Source of the DNA: Candidatus Gastranaerophilales bacterium
Lineage (GTDB): Bacteria; Cyanobacteriota; Vampirovibrionia; Gastranaerophilales; Gastranaerophilaceae
Direction: 5' to 3'
DNA length: 64,000 bases
NCBI GenBank assembly: GCA_944322945.1
Contig: CALUQN010000002.1
Span: forward strand, 124,001 to 188,000
Positions 35,799 to 45,194 of this stretch are shown in pieces; within the stretch, counting starts at the first letter, position 1, and the number at the start of each line of letters is the position of its first letter. Position numbers and translations under genes: made by a program. The notes beneath the pieces were generated by a model that was not told where the DNA came from, did no database searches, and was given only the letters and a program-made list of their open reading frames with translations.

Positions 35799-37769
35799 TT
35801 ATGAGCAACCGGAGTAACCGCATTTTAGACAGATAAAGCAGCCTTCTGCCATTTGAATTTCGTTGCCGCATTCAGGGCATTTAACTGTTTTAATTTCGCC
35901 AGTCGGTTCTTCGTCTTTAACTTCTTCAACAACCGGTTGAACTTCGACTTTCGGTTCTTCTTTCTTTTTAGCGTCGAGGTTCATCGGCTGGAATTGACGG
36001 CTGTTGTTTCTGTAGACCGTAATCCCTTTAAGATTGTTTTCGTAAGCAAGGATGTAAGCTTCCTGGATATCTTCGCGGGTTGCGTTTTCTTCAAAGTTAA
36101 CTGTTTTAGAAACAGCGTTATCTGTGTGAAGCTGGAATGCTGCCTGCATTTTTACATGCCAGTAAGGAGATACGTCGTGTGCAGTTGCAAAAATATGCTT
36201 GATTTTATCTGAAATTCCGTCAACGTGTGCCACAGAACCGTCTTTTGCAATTTTCTTCATCAAGTCTTCAGAATATAATCCATGTTGAATCATATAATCT
36301 TTGAAGATAGGATTAACTTCAAGCATTTCAGTGCCGTCCATAATCAGTCTTGAGAATACAAGCCCGAATAATGGTTCAACACCGCCTGATGCAGATGCTA
36401 TCATTGAAATTGTTCCTGTCGGAGCAATACATGTTGTTGTTGCATTTCTGATTCCGTATTTTTCAATTTGCTCATCAAGTTCTTTCCATTGCTCGTCAGA
36501 GATGATACCGGCAGATTTTCCTTTGTATTTGTTATAAAGGAAGTTTTTGCCGTCATATACACTGCCCGGGAAGTTGTTAAATCTGCCTCTTTCTTTTGAA
36601 AGTTCTATTGATTCGCATTTAGATTTATAATCAATAAATTCCATAATCTGAGCGGCAAGCTTTGTACCTTCTGTTGAGTTGTAAGATATACCCATTTTCA
36701 TAAGCATATCAGCCCAGCCCATAACGCCCAATCCGATTTTTCTGTTGTTTTGAACCATTTCGGAAATTTGCGGCAGCGGGTAGTTATTAACAGTGATTAC
36801 GTTATCCAAAAATCTGATAGCTGTTCTTGTGGTTGCAGCTAATAAATCCCAGTCAACTTTGCCGTCTTTGACCATCAGTCCGAGGTTGATAGAACCGAGG
36901 TTGCATGCTTCGTACGGGAGAAGCGGAACTTCACCGCAAGGGTTGGTTGACTCAATTTCACCGATTAAAGGTGTCGGGTTATCAGCATTCATTTTGTCGA
37001 TGAAAACGATACCAGGTTCGCCGTTTCTCCAGGCTCCGTCAACAATCATATCAAATACTTTTTTAGCGCTCAGTCTGCCGACAACCTGATTGTTCTGCGG
37101 GTTAACCAAATCGTAATCAGTGCCGTTTTTGTAAGCTTCCATAAACTTGTCGGTTACAGCAATTGAAATATTGAAGTTATTGAGTTTGTTATTGTCTGAT
37201 TTACATTCAATAAATTCAAGGATATCCGGGTGATCGACTCTTAAAATACCCATATTAGCGCCGCGTCTTGTACCGCCTTGTTTAACAGCTTCAGTTGCAG
37301 CGTTGAATACTTCCATAAATGAAACCGGACCTGATGAAACGCCCATTGTTGAACGTACAACACTGTTTTTCGGTCTCAATCTTGAGAATGAAAAACCTGT
37401 GCCTCCGCCTGATTTATGAATTAAAGCAGTATTTTTAATAGTTTCAAAGATACTTTCGAGTGAATCTTCAACCGGCAGAACAAAGCAAGCTGCCAATTGC
37501 CCGAGCTCTCTGCCGGCATTCATAAGAGTCGGCGAGTTTGGCATAAAATATCTGTGCGTAATTGCATCGTAAAATCTGTCTGATAATTTTTTAATGTCAT
37601 CAGCTGATGCACCGTATTTCAAATCGCCGGCTGCAATAGCATCTGCGACACGTCTGAACATATCTGCCGGTGTTTCAACGCAATTGCCGTTTTTGTCTCT
37701 CTTCAGGTATCTTTTTTCCAAAACTTTAATCGCGTTTTCTGACAGGGTCAAACTTTCTAATGTATTCAC
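35799..37769 (-). CDS. nrdJ: Class II (B12-dependent) ribonucleotide reductase
   Basis: The 656-aa protein has the substrate-site motif [49 protein letters not shown] and [15 protein letters not shown]-terminal CPECG...[10 protein letters not shown] segment may bind zinc or carry the redox cysteines. Class II enzymes use adenosylcobalamin to make deoxyribonucleotides with or without oxygen. GTG 37769 is a better start than ATG 37781, since GGAGG lies 5 nt before it, inside the longer frame. No cobalamin riboswitch is visible in the 173-bp gap upstream. The enzyme implies B12 import or synthesis. Confidence 0.95.
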   Translation of the reverse strand: MNTLESLTLSENAIKVLEKRYLKRDKNGNCVETPADMFRRVADAIAAGDLKYGASADDIKKLSDRFYDAITHRYFMPNSPTLMNAGRELGQLAACFVLPVEDSLESIFETIKNTALIHKSGGGTGFSFSRLRPKNSVVRSTMGVSSGPVSFMEVFNAATEAVKQGGTRRGANMGILRVDHPDILEFIECKSDNNKLNNFNISIAVTDKFMEAYKNGTDYDLVNPQNNQVVGRLSAKKVFDMIVDGAWRNGEPGIVFIDKMNADNPTPLIGEIESTNPCGEVPLLPYEACNLGSINLGLMVKDGKVDWDLLAATTRTAIRFLDNVITVNNYPLPQISEMVQNNRKIGLGVMGWADMLMKMGISYNSTEGTKLAAQIMEFIDYKSKCESIELSKERGRFNNFPGSVYDGKNFLYNKYKGKSAGIISDEQWKELDEQIEKYGIRNATTTCIAPTGTISMIASASGGVEPLFGLVFSRLIMDGTEMLEVNPIFKDYMIQHGLYSEDLMKKIAKDGSVAHVDGISDKIKHIFATAHDVSPYWHVKMQAAFQLHTDNAVSKTVNFEENATREDIQEAYILAYENNLKGITVYRNNSRQFQPMNLDAKKKEEPKVEVQPVVEEVKDEEPTGEIKTVKCPECGNEIQMAEGCFICLKCGYSGCS

Positions 37770-37950
37770 ATTAACCTCCATTGTGACTTATTTCTCTATC
37801 CCTTATTTTTATAGTAACGTGCATGCTTTTTTATGGCATGTCTATTTATTATCTTACATCAATTTGTATTGTCATGGCAATGGGAAAACAAAAGATTTAC
37901 GAAATGTAACCAAAATTTTTTTTAAATTTTTTGTATTCACATGTTTAATA

Positions 37951-37956
37951 TATAAT
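37951..37956 (+). promoter_or_regulatory. -10 box for the symporter gene
   Basis: TATAAT stands 10 nt before ATG 37967, giving an expected leader of about 4 nt and no Shine-Dalgarno sequence. A longer ORF start at 37955 would lie within the box. Confidence 0.5.
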
Positions 37957-37966
37957 GTTTATACAG

Positions 37967-39328
37967 ATGAAACACTCAAGACTTACAGCTTTGATATTTA
38001 TAGCCCTGATAGCGGGGATACTGGTAGGTCATTTTGCCCCTGAATTTGCGGTCAAAATGCGTCCTCTTGCAGCTATTTTTCTGAGAATGGTAAAGATGAT
38101 TATCGCGCCTTTGTTATTCTCAACTCTTGTTATCGGAATAGCAGGGCATGGTGACGCAAAAAGTCTAGGCAAAATTGGGATAAAAACAATTATTTATTTT
38201 GAAATTGTTACAACTCTGGCATTGATTATCGGGTTGTTTATGGCAAATGTTTTCAAACCCGGTGTTGGTTTTGTATCAGGAACAACTCCTGATGCTATTC
38301 AAATGCAGGAAGCCGGTCTTATGGCAGCAACACAGGCACATACTTCAATCAGTGCTATGGTGACTGATATTTTCCCGACCAGTATCGTTGATGCTATGGC
38401 GCAGGGAAATTTGTTACAGATAGTTGTCTTTTCAATATTCTTTGCGCTTGCAATTTGTGCTGTTGGGAAAGCTGCACGTCCTGTTTTGGATGTGTTAAAT
38501 TCCGTATCGCAGATTATGTTTAAATTTACGGAATATGTTATGTATTTTGCCCCGCTTGGGATTTTTGGCGCAATCGCCGCAACGGTTGGGGCTAACGGAC
38601 TTTCTGTTTTGAAAAATTATGCAAAAATTATCGGTGCTTTATACATAGCGCTTGCAGTATTTGTTTTGTTGGTTCTCATAATTGCGTGTAAAATTGTTAA
38701 AATATCATTCAGAAATTTGATAAAAGCCTTGCAGGAACCGGCATTTTTGGCATTCACAACAGCAAGCTCCGAGGCTGCATTCCCTAAAGCTATGGAAATA
38801 ATGGAGCGTTTCGGCGTTCCGAAAAATATAGTAGGATTTGTCATGCCGACAGGTTACACATTTAACCTTGACGGCAGCACGCTTTATCTTGCTATGGCAG
38901 TAATCTTTTCTTCCCAGATTGTCGGGATTAATCTTGACTTGAACCAGCAGGTTATAATTATGCTTGCCCTGATGCTGACTAGCAAAGGAGTTGCTGGCGT
39001 GCCAAGGGTTTCACTGATAGTTCTTGCAGGAACTCTCGCCAGCTTTAATATCCCAATCCTCGGGGTTGCAATCCTTTTAGGTATCGACCAAATCCTCGAC
39101 ATGGGCAGAACTACCGTTAACCTCATAGGGAATTGCGTTGCAACCGTGGTTATTGCAAGATGGGAAAATGAATTTAATTATGACAAAATGAAAACTTTTA
39201 TAGTAGAATCTAATAACGACAAGTTGGATTTAGACTTATCACGTTTAAAAAATATTAAAAATATATGTACAAAGAATCATTTTGATGATACAACAGAAAC
39301 AGTTACAGAGAATATTGAAGAAGGATAG
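37967..39328 (+). CDS. Dicarboxylate/amino acid:cation symporter (DAACS)
   Basis: The 453-aa protein has about eight membrane helices and the family hairpins: SEAAFPKAMEIMERFGVP after a TTAS stretch, and GYTFNLDGSTLYLAMAVIF. These belong to the GltP/DctA family, which imports glutamate, aspartate or C4-dicarboxylates with protons or sodium. The C-terminal tail of about 50 residues is hydrophilic and longer than usual. The start ATG 37967 (MKHSRLTALIF) is chosen because an upstream ATG lies inside the -10 box. The ileS gene starts 5 nt after its stop, an odd pairing that probably means cotranscription. Confidence 0.92.
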   Translation: MKHSRLTALIFIALIAGILVGHFAPEFAVKMRPLAAIFLRMVKMIIAPLLFSTLVIGIAGHGDAKSLGKIGIKTIIYFEIVTTLALIIGLFMANVFKPGVGFVSGTTPDAIQMQEAGLMAATQAHTSISAMVTDIFPTSIVDAMAQGNLLQIVVFSIFFALAICAVGKAARPVLDVLNSVSQIMFKFTEYVMYFAPLGIFGAIAATVGANGLSVLKNYAKIIGALYIALAVFVLLVLIIACKIVKISFRNLIKALQEPAFLAFTTASSEAAFPKAMEIMERFGVPKNIVGFVMPTGYTFNLDGSTLYLAMAVIFSSQIVGINLDLNQQVIIMLALMLTSKGVAGVPRVSLIVLAGTLASFNIPILGVAILLGIDQILDMGRTTVNLIGNCVATVVIARWENEFNYDKMKTFIVESNNDKLDLDLSRLKNIKNICTKNHFDDTTETVTENIEEG

Positions 39329-39333
39329 AGGAA

Positions 39334-42168
39334 ATGAGCAATACCGAAACAAAAGTAGAATATAAAGATACCTTGAATTTACCTCAAACCACGCTGGAAA
39401 TGCGCGCAAACGCAACAGTAAAAGAAATTTCTACCCAAAAATTCTGGGAAGAAAACAAAATTTACGAAAAAAATATTGCTCAAAGAGACAAAGCAAATAA
39501 ATTTGTGCTCCATGACGGGCCTCCATACCTCAGCTCCGAAAAAATTCACGTCGGAACTGCTCTCAATAAAATTCTGAAAGATATTTTGATTAAATATAAA
39601 TCCCAATCAGGCTGCTATGCACCTTATGTTCCGGGTTACGACGGACACGGTCTGCCTATTGAAAACGCCGTTGTAAAAAATATCAAAGGCGGCAGAAGTG
39701 CTCTTACACCGGCAGAACTCCGCGCAAAATGCAGAGAATTTGCCCACAAAAACCTCAAAGGTCAGGAAAGTGAATTTAAACGACTCGGCGTCTGGGGTGA
39801 TTGGGAGCACCCTTATTTGACAATTGATCCGGAATTTGAAGCGGAACAAGTCAGAGTTTTCGGTGAAATGTATAAAAAAGGCTACGTTGAAAAAGGTATG
39901 AAACCTGTTTACTGGTGCGCATCCTGCGAAACAGCGCTGGCTGAAGCTGAAGTTGAATACGCTGACCACACTTCTACTTCTATCTACGTAAGATTTATGT
40001 TTGACGAAGAAAGCACTTTGAAAATTTCAGAGATTCTTCGCTCTGCTCAGCTTAAAGAGAAAAATATATACGCCGTCATCTGGACAACAACTCCATGGAC
40101 AATTCCTTCCAACATGGCAATATCAATGCACCCGAATTTTGAATATACTTTCTTTGAATATAAAGGTGATATTTATGTTGCGGCGCAGGAACTTTTGGGC
40201 GCATTCCTCGCTGATGTCCAATGGGAAGAAAAAGATATAAAAGTGCTAGGCTCAGTAACCGGTAAAGAATTGGAGCTCTTGAACACAATCCACCCGCTTG
40301 CCGGCAGAAAATCACCGATAATTTTAGGTGAACACGTAACCCTTGATGCCGGTACAGGTTCTGTACACACCGCCCCCGGTCACGGTCTTGAAGACTATGA
40401 AGTCGGATGCCGCTACGGAATAGAAGTATTCTCTCCGTTAGATAGCCGCGGTGTTTGGACTGACGCTGTTCAGGATAAAGATTTAGAGGGTGTTCCTTAT
40501 TATAAAGGAAACAAAATTGTTATAGAAAAACTTCAAAACTGCGGCGCACTCCTTGCAGCTGCTGATATTAACCACTCATACCCGCACTGCTGGAGATGTA
40601 AAAATCCGGTTATCTACCGCGCAACTCCGCAATGGTTTGTTAAAGTAGACAGATTCCGCGCAGAAACCCTTGAAGCAATTAAAGGGGTTAAATGGATTCC
40701 GGCAAGCGGTCAAAACAGAATTTCCAACATGGTAGAAAGCCGCTCTGACTGGTGTATTTCCCGCCAAAGAGCATGGGGCGTTCCAATCCCTGTTTTCTAC
40801 TGCGAAGACTGCGGCGAAACTATCGTTACCGATGAAACTATTGAAAATGTCGCAAAAATCTTTGAAAAAGAAAGCTCAGACGCGTGGGTAAAATATTCCG
40901 CAGAAGAACTTCTTCCAAAAGGCTTTGTCTGCCCTAAATGCGGCAAAACCCACTTCCGCAAAGAAAACGATATTATGGACGTATGGTTTGATTCCGGTAT
41001 AACCTGGCGTGCAGTTGTCGAAAAACGCTCAGAACAACTCGGTCACACACCGGTTGAAATGTACCTTGAAGGTTCTGACCAGCACAGAGGCTGGTTCCAG
41101 TCTTCGCTTTTGACATCAATTGCAACACAGGGCAAAGCACCTTACAAAACTGTTTTGACTCACGGGTTTGTATTCGGCGAAGACGGAAGAAAAATGTCAA
41201 AATCTCTCGGCAATTACATCAGACCTGATGATATTATCAAAAACTACGGCGCTGATATACTCAGACTCTGGGCAGCCTCCGTTGACTACAGAAACGATAC
41301 CAAAATAGGCGACAATATCATTAAACAGCTTGTCGAAATTTTCAAAAAAACAAGAAATACAGCAAGATTTTTGCTCGGCAACCTGTTTGATTTTGACCCG
41401 GCGGTTGATTATGTTGAATACGCTGATTTGAAAAATATTGACAAATTTGCGCTCCACAAACTCAACAACCTGATAGAAAATGTAACGGAAGCATTTGAAA
41501 ATTATGAGTTTTACAAATATTTCCAACACCTGCAAAACTTTGCGGCAGTTGACCTGAGTGCATTTTACCTTGATATTGTAAAAGACAGACTCTATACGGC
41601 AGGTAAAAAATCACTCTCCAGACGAGCATGCCAGACAGTATTATACGAAACACTGCAGGCACTGGTAAGAATTTTAACACCTGTAATGCCTCATCAGGCA
41701 GAAGATATCTGGCAAAATGTTCCTGAATGCCAGCGCGGCGGACTGGAAAGTATTCTGCTTTCCGATTGGGCGAAACCAAACCCGCAATGGAAAAATGACA
41801 AACTTGATGAAGAATTTACAAAAATCTTAAAAGCGCGTGAAGTCGTGACCCGCGCAATAGAACCCCTGAGAGCAGACAAAAAAGTAGGCAGCTCTCTTGA
41901 AGTTGCGGTTTATATAAAAGCTGACGATGCTGCTGTGTTGAAAGCTAATGAAAATGAACTTTGCAACATATTCATCACATCACAGGCTTACGTGTGTGAT
42001 GAAGCCCCAAGTAACGTTCTGAACGAACACAAAGAAGACGGATTCACCGTGTGGGTAACACCGGCAGAAGGAGAAAAATGCGAACGCTGCTGGAAATACC
42101 GCAAACTCGGCTCACATTCCGGCTTTGAAACTATTTGTGATGAATGTTACGAAGCTATTAACACATAA
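39334..42168 (+). CDS. ileS: Isoleucyl-tRNA synthetase with HVGT variant of HIGH
   Basis: The 944-aa protein is a complete IleRS: DGPPYLSSEKI at the N-terminus, PVYWCASCETALAEAEVEY, the editing (CP1) domain with a TTPWTIPSNMA start, WDWCISRQRAWGVPIPVFY-like [20 protein letters not shown], and a C-terminal zinc module (CERCWKYRKLG...CDEC). It charges tRNA-Ile. Class I enzymes carry HIGH; here residues 72-75 read HVGT (39547-39558), so the second histidine, which helps bind ATP, is threonine. The rest is unremarkable. It is cotranscribed with the upstream symporter gene. Confidence 0.97.
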   Translation: MSNTETKVEYKDTLNLPQTTLEMRANATVKEISTQKFWEENKIYEKNIAQRDKANKFVLHDGPPYLSSEKIHVGTALNKILKDILIKYKSQSGCYAPYVPGYDGHGLPIENAVVKNIKGGRSALTPAELRAKCREFAHKNLKGQESEFKRLGVWGDWEHPYLTIDPEFEAEQVRVFGEMYKKGYVEKGMKPVYWCASCETALAEAEVEYADHTSTSIYVRFMFDEESTLKISEILRSAQLKEKNIYAVIWTTTPWTIPSNMAISMHPNFEYTFFEYKGDIYVAAQELLGAFLADVQWEEKDIKVLGSVTGKELELLNTIHPLAGRKSPIILGEHVTLDAGTGSVHTAPGHGLEDYEVGCRYGIEVFSPLDSRGVWTDAVQDKDLEGVPYYKGNKIVIEKLQNCGALLAAADINHSYPHCWRCKNPVIYRATPQWFVKVDRFRAETLEAIKGVKWIPASGQNRISNMVESRSDWCISRQRAWGVPIPVFYCEDCGETIVTDETIENVAKIFEKESSDAWVKYSAEELLPKGFVCPKCGKTHFRKENDIMDVWFDSGITWRAVVEKRSEQLGHTPVEMYLEGSDQHRGWFQSSLLTSIATQGKAPYKTVLTHGFVFGEDGRKMSKSLGNYIRPDDIIKNYGADILRLWAASVDYRNDTKIGDNIIKQLVEIFKKTRNTARFLLGNLFDFDPAVDYVEYADLKNIDKFALHKLNNLIENVTEAFENYEFYKYFQHLQNFAAVDLSAFYLDIVKDRLYTAGKKSLSRRACQTVLYETLQALVRILTPVMPHQAEDIWQNVPECQRGGLESILLSDWAKPNPQWKNDKLDEEFTKILKAREVVTRAIEPLRADKKVGSSLEVAVYIKADDAAVLKANENELCNIFITSQAYVCDEAPSNVLNEHKEDGFTVWVTPAEGEKCERCWKYRKLGSHSGFETICDECYEAINT

Positions 42169-42200
42169 ATAGGAGATTATAGTATTAATAAAAAAATAAC

Positions 42201-42235
42201 GGCGGGAATTAGTCCTTGAAATTTCCGCCCGATTT
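42201..42235 (+). terminator. Weak terminator after ileS
   Basis: GGCGGGAA (42201-42208) pairs with TTTCCGCC (42222-42229), including one G-T wobble, over a 13-nt loop, followed by GATTTT. Confidence 0.45.
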
Positions 42236-42247
42236 TAACCCCGAAAA

Positions 42248-42275
42248 TTTTACAAAAATATTAATTTTTGTAAAA
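42248..42275 (+). other. AU-rich hairpin of 11 bp
   Basis: TTTTACAAAAA (42248-42258) pairs perfectly with TTTTTGTAAAA (42265-42275) around tattaa. It sits between the ileS terminator and the small ORF at 42360. CCCCGA occurs just before it, just after it, and again near 42385. Confidence 0.5.
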
Positions 42276-42359
42276 CATTTTCACCCCGAAACGTCGAAAA
42301 AGGCAATTTCGCAACGTTTTAATTGTTTAAATATATGGTAAAAAGTTAGGATTGAAATT

Positions 42360-42536
42360 ATGAAGACAAATTTGAAAGTACAGAACCCCGACGGGTCAGG
42401 AAAGGCTCAACCTCTCGGCGCAAAATTTCTAAATTGCCTGGGTGCATTTTTTGCAGGCACTGATACATTTCTTAGCGATCAGATTGTTATGGGTCTTTTT
42501 CCGTCCGCAGACAAGGATGCAAAACGCAATAACTAA
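42360..42536 (+). CDS. 58-codon ORF before the helix-ended protein
   Basis: A 58-aa frame begins ATG AAG ACA and ends with TAA; AGGA lies about 11 nt upstream. The predicted product begins MKTNLKVQNPDGSGKAQPLG and contains FLNCLGAFFAGTDTFLS, a short hydrophobic stretch with one cysteine. Its codon choice looks like that of neighbouring genes, but the region also has hairpins and repeated CCCCGA words, so a regulatory RNA is possible. I recognise no family. It lies 128 nt before the 411-aa gene in the same direction. Confidence 0.45.
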   Translation: MKTNLKVQNPDGSGKAQPLGAKFLNCLGAFFAGTDTFLSDQIVMGLFPSADKDAKRNN

Positions 42537-42664
42537 TTTATTTTGTTTTGTAACAATATCTTAATATTCAAGCACGAAGGATTAAAGTTTTTTCGTAAAA
42601 ATGTCGTATTAGATAGTATAAAGTAAAAAGTTACGACAGAATAACGAAAGGACAAAACCAAGCT

Positions 42665-43900
42665 ATGGGAATGGCAGCTTCACAAGCCAGACTTCTCAGT
42701 ATTACTGCTCGTTTGACAGATAACGAGAACTCGGGACAAAGTTTGTCTTTTACAAAGATAAGCCTTGCAAACCAGACCGAGCAGTTGAATGCTGATTATA
42801 ATGAAGCTTTAAATCAGACCAAATTAACGGTTCTGACAGGTTTTAACGGTTCTGAAGAGGTTTACGAAGATATAAATTACACGCTGATGAGCGGATACGG
42901 GAAAATCGCCGGCGGATTGCAATACTGCGTAACTGATACTAAAGGAAGAGTGCTGGTTACAGATGATCAGGCTGAAGCATTTATCAACAGCAACGGCGAT
43001 TATAACAAGTTTATGCAGGCACTGGGTTACTCTATTGCGGATATAAACGTAACAAAAGATGATGAAGCCGCAGCCGGTGCAGATACAGACAACGAAGCAG
43101 CCATTGAGGCTGCAAAAAATAAAATTCACGAAGCGTGGGACAAATATTTGGCGTCAGTAGATAAACACTACGGCGATGAAGAACACAGCGTTGAATATGA
43201 CTGGCAGGCAAATAGTGACTGTGCAATAGCAGTTGTGGATGACGGTGCCGGCGGTCAGAATAAAATTCCGCTGACCTATGAAGGCACAACCCAAGAACAG
43301 CGTGAACTGTACGATTATGCAGTTGCACTGACTGAAACTTATTACGGCGGACTGCAAATAGATAAAACCAATACAGGTGCAGGTCTGAAAACGGCAGCAT
43401 TTGCGGAAAATGTTCCGGAAATGAACTTCCTGAAAAACCTGTTCTACAAAATGAGTTCAGCAGATTTCTTTACATACACAACAGATGCTGCAAAAGTTCA
43501 GGCAGACCCGAATCACTATGTACTTGCAGCAGAAAGCAATATTGCGGATGACCCGAACAGCACAATGGATACCTCTCCGATAAAAGACAGCAATACATTT
43601 GAACGGTACTTGCGCGAAGGTAAATTACTGCTTGAAAGATATTCAAGCAAAGACGGTGAATTTGTATCTACAACAATTTCCGACGACTCTTGTATTCAGG
43701 AAGTTGAGGATGAACGTGCCATTGCGCTGGTAGAAGCAAAATATGAACAAGATATGAAACGTCTTGAAAATGAAGACAACAAAATTGACTTACAGTTGAA
43801 AAAATTAGATACGGAGCATACAGCATTACAAACAGAATATGATTCAGTTAAAAACGTAATCGACAAGAACATTGAAAAAACCTTCAATATGTTCTCATAG
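42665..43900 (+). CDS. 411-aa protein with conserved helical ends
   Basis: The protein starts MGMAASQARLLSITARLTDN and continues as an amphipathic helix, and it ends in a coiled coil (about 345-411: KYEQDMKRLENEDNKIDLQ, then TEHTALQTEYDSVKNVIDKN). The middle 280 residues are Ala/Asp/Glu-rich and mostly unlike anything I know. Helical, polar ends around a variable core recall flagellin- or translocator-like export substrates, but there is no flagellar gene here and no signal peptide. I associate this start with proteins of gut Melainabacteria, from memory. Start ATG 42665 follows AAAGGACAAAACC; a terminator follows. Confidence 0.75.
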   Translation: MGMAASQARLLSITARLTDNENSGQSLSFTKISLANQTEQLNADYNEALNQTKLTVLTGFNGSEEVYEDINYTLMSGYGKIAGGLQYCVTDTKGRVLVTDDQAEAFINSNGDYNKFMQALGYSIADINVTKDDEAAAGADTDNEAAIEAAKNKIHEAWDKYLASVDKHYGDEEHSVEYDWQANSDCAIAVVDDGAGGQNKIPLTYEGTTQEQRELYDYAVALTETYYGGLQIDKTNTGAGLKTAAFAENVPEMNFLKNLFYKMSSADFFTYTTDAAKVQADPNHYVLAAESNIADDPNSTMDTSPIKDSNTFERYLREGKLLLERYSSKDGEFVSTTISDDSCIQEVEDERAIALVEAKYEQDMKRLENEDNKIDLQLKKLDTEHTALQTEYDSVKNVIDKNIEKTFNMFS

Positions 43901-43982
43901 TCACTGATTACGCATAATAAATTTAATATAACAAACGACAGATTTCCTTTCCCAAAAGATAAGATTTCGTAACTTTTCCTTG

Positions 43983-44009
43983 CCACTTTTTTCCTAAAAA
44001 GTGGTTTTT
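43983..44009 (+). terminator. Terminator after the 411-aa gene
   Basis: CCACTTTTT (43983-43991) pairs with AAAAAGTGG (43996-44004) around a 4-nt loop and is followed by TTTTT. Confidence 0.8.
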
Positions 44010-44023
44010 CATTTTTGATTTTT

Positions 44024-44040
44024 GCTATATAAGTTCCTGG
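44024..44040 (-). repeat. Solo end of repeat C element
   Basis: The minus strand reads GGAACTTATATAGCAAAA, like the inverted ends at 52481 and 25095. No matching second end is obvious, so it may be a remnant. Confidence 0.4.
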
Positions 44041-44045
44041 ATTTT

Positions 44046-45194
44046 TTATGACAGCTCTTTTACAAAATCAGCTATCTTGTATGCTTCTATTGTGCCTACC
44101 GTTATTTTAAATTCCAACCCTGCTTTTTTTAATTCTTCTTCCAATTCGGCTTTCATGTGCGCAAGTAATCCCGGAATTATTATATTCCGAGTTTTGACCT
44201 TGTTTTGCAAATCAAATTTTTTCAATGTGTTTGCAACCATTTTAGAGGTGAATTTTTCCGCTGACCAGGCAGTCAAGACGCTCATCCCTTCAGCCGGTGT
44301 TACGACCAAATATGACGGAACATTCAGACTCTCCAGCTCGTTCGCTACTGCGTAAAACGTAAGCGCAAAATTCGTTGTCATAAAAATTATTGAATTTTCA
44401 TCAGGATTGTTGAATTCGTAAACTTTTGCCTCTACCTGCAAAGGCTTTTGCGGGTCGGTAAAAATATTCTGCCTCAAAGTCATTAATGTTGACATTAATG
44501 TCTCATCAAAATCTTCGAACAACAACATATTCGCGTATTTACAGATGTAAAAACTTGCCCTTGCGCACATGTCTTTCAAATCTTCCTGATGTGCAAAATA
44601 TACATATACAGGATTTTCAAACTTTTCATCACGCTCTTTTATCGCACAGTGTCTTGCAAATATCAGGTGAAGTATCGTCTCCTGAAAAGTCGGCGCGTTT
44701 GCTTTTAATAACGGAAGTTTTTTTAATTCTTCAAATGTTATGATGTTTTTATATCCGGAAGTCCGGTGCATAATTTCATTGTCTGCGTTTTTCAACACGA
44801 CAAAATCCACCCTCAATTTTTCATCAATTCTTGTTATTTCAAAATCTTCTACGCGTTTTAATTTCTGCTCCCAATCCGCATCTGCCGTGTCAATAACAAT
44901 CCCTATGGCAGTCCGGTTTACAAATGTTTTTTCGTGCCGGTATAAAACATTTTCACCGCCGACTTTTACTCCGCAAATCTCTACTGTTTTTTGAGGCGCT
45001 TTTTGATGCAGCGCAAATTTTTCTTTCAATTCTTCCGGCACGTAAGGACAGTTTGATATATCAATCTGCTTTTTGGCAAGTTTAAGCGCAAATGCCATGC
45101 AGGTCGCACAGCCGCAGGCTTTGCAGTTTGTGTGCTCTGCTTTTTTTGCCCCCGGAAGATATTTAAAAATTTGCAGCCCCGTTAATTCTGTCAT
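44046..45194 (-). CDS. acsC: Corrinoid iron-sulfur protein, large subunit-like
   Basis: The 382-aa protein resembles the gamma subunit of the acetyl-CoA pathway corrinoid protein. Four cysteines (24, 27, 32, 49) have the spacing C-x2-C-x4-C-x16-C that binds a 4Fe-4S cluster, in NCKACGCATCMAFALKL. A TIM-barrel-like middle follows, and the C-terminus (RNIIIPGLLAHMKAELEEEL, KITVGTIEAYKIADFV) matches the cobamide domain. In acetogens it carries a methyl group on cobalt. It overlaps the small-subunit gene by 4 nt. No CODH/ACS or methyltransferase gene is seen, so its methyl donor and acceptor are open. Confidence 0.8.
   Translation of the reverse strand: MTELTGLQIFKYLPGAKKAEHTNCKACGCATCMAFALKLAKKQIDISNCPYVPEELKEKFALHQKAPQKTVEICGVKVGGENVLYRHEKTFVNRTAIGIVIDTADADWEQKLKRVEDFEITRIDEKLRVDFVVLKNADNEIMHRTSGYKNIITFEELKKLPLLKANAPTFQETILHLIFARHCAIKERDEKFENPVYVYFAHQEDLKDMCARASFYICKYANMLLFEDFDETLMSTLMTLRQNIFTDPQKPLQVEAKVYEFNNPDENSIIFMTTNFALTFYAVANELESLNVPSYLVVTPAEGMSVLTAWSAEKFTSKMVANTLKKFDLQNKVKTRNIIIPGLLAHMKAELEEELKKAGLEFKITVGTIEAYKIADFVKELS

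Noticed and set aside
37770-37966. Cobalamin riboswitch before nrdJ
   Set aside because: The gap is short and I see neither a B12-box-like stretch nor the required multi-stem layout.
42360-42536. Known riboswitch in place of the small ORF
   Set aside because: The hairpins and CCCCGA words do not match any riboswitch consensus I know, and an intact 58-codon frame covers the stretch.
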